From Meconema thalassinum (Eukaryota > Arthropoda > Insecta > Orthoptera > Tettigoniidae), in assembly GCA_946902985.2 (NCBI GenBank), contig OX336388.2, forward strand, positions 126,407,346-126,471,345: a DNA stretch of 64,000 bases. The letters run 5' to 3'. Shown piece by piece: positions 63,872 through 64,000 of this stretch; positions within the stretch are counted from its first letter, which is position 1; each line of letters starts with the position of its first letter. The translations under genes and the position numbers were made by a program. The notes beneath the pieces were generated by a model. The model saw only the letters and a list, made by a program, of their open reading frames with translations, had not been told where the DNA came from and searched no databases.

Positions 63872-64000
63872 TCTGATGCGTTTTCCTTGCTACTCCTAAA
63901 GTACATTTTGTTGTTGTTTTATTATTGATAAGGTCTACAAGAAATTGTTCTGATATTACCTTAATGGTATTGACACCCCTTGAGTGTCTTAAGTAAATTC

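Overview
This is animal nuclear DNA, most likely from an arthropod with a large, repeat-rich genome. I see no operons, no densely packed genes and no intact host gene. What can be recognised is transposable-element debris of the kind common in insects: RTE-like and I/Jockey-like LINEs, mariner, Tc1/mariner-like, pogo-like, hAT-like, Transib-like and Helitron DNA elements, a very long-LTR retrotransposon and at least nine tRNA-derived SINE families. The species cannot be fixed from the sequence alone. Family labels S1-S9, X, G and J are my own.

Layout. 1-12.6 kb: a 48-bp minisatellite (971-2340), a dead LINE (3410-5030), a hAT-like element (6384-7149), a Transib-like element with RSS-like ends (7417-8226), a 29-bp array inside a LINE 3' module (8380-9645) and a Tc1/mariner-like element (10510-11839). 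12.6-23.6 kb: a hAT remnant (14238-14947), then SINE S1 split by an LTR retrotransposon (LTR 15388-19656, partial internal region to 20863), then S3, S4, S5, S2 and X repeats. 23.6-33.9 kb: LINE tails, a pogo-like element inside a LINE tail, a SINE inside a foldback element inside a mariner (28713-31065), and a fossil gene of unknown family cut by a SINE and a LINE (32050-33463). 34-43.8 kb: a Helitron inside SINE S3 (34169-34837), a mariner inside repeat X (37081-37754), and a 3.9-kb solo LTR inside a second S1 SINE (38529-42420). 43.8-51.3 kb: two convergent RTE-like LINEs. 51.3-56.5 kb: SINEs and LINE tails. 56.5-61.6 kb: a 60-bp satellite joined to a 105-bp satellite with higher-order structure. 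61.6-64 kb: direct and inverted repeats and a third copy of X.

How it fits together. Nothing here is a pathway. The window is a record of layered insertions, and many can be ordered because target-site duplications, or uninterrupted paralogous copies, are present in the window itself. The most notable points are two LTR retrotransposons sitting at exactly the same base of two separate SINE S1 copies, a Transib-like element whose ends read heptamer, 23-bp spacer and nonamer like a V(D)J recombination signal, and a Helitron whose empty site is supplied by sister SINE copies.

All family names come from motif recognition without database searches.
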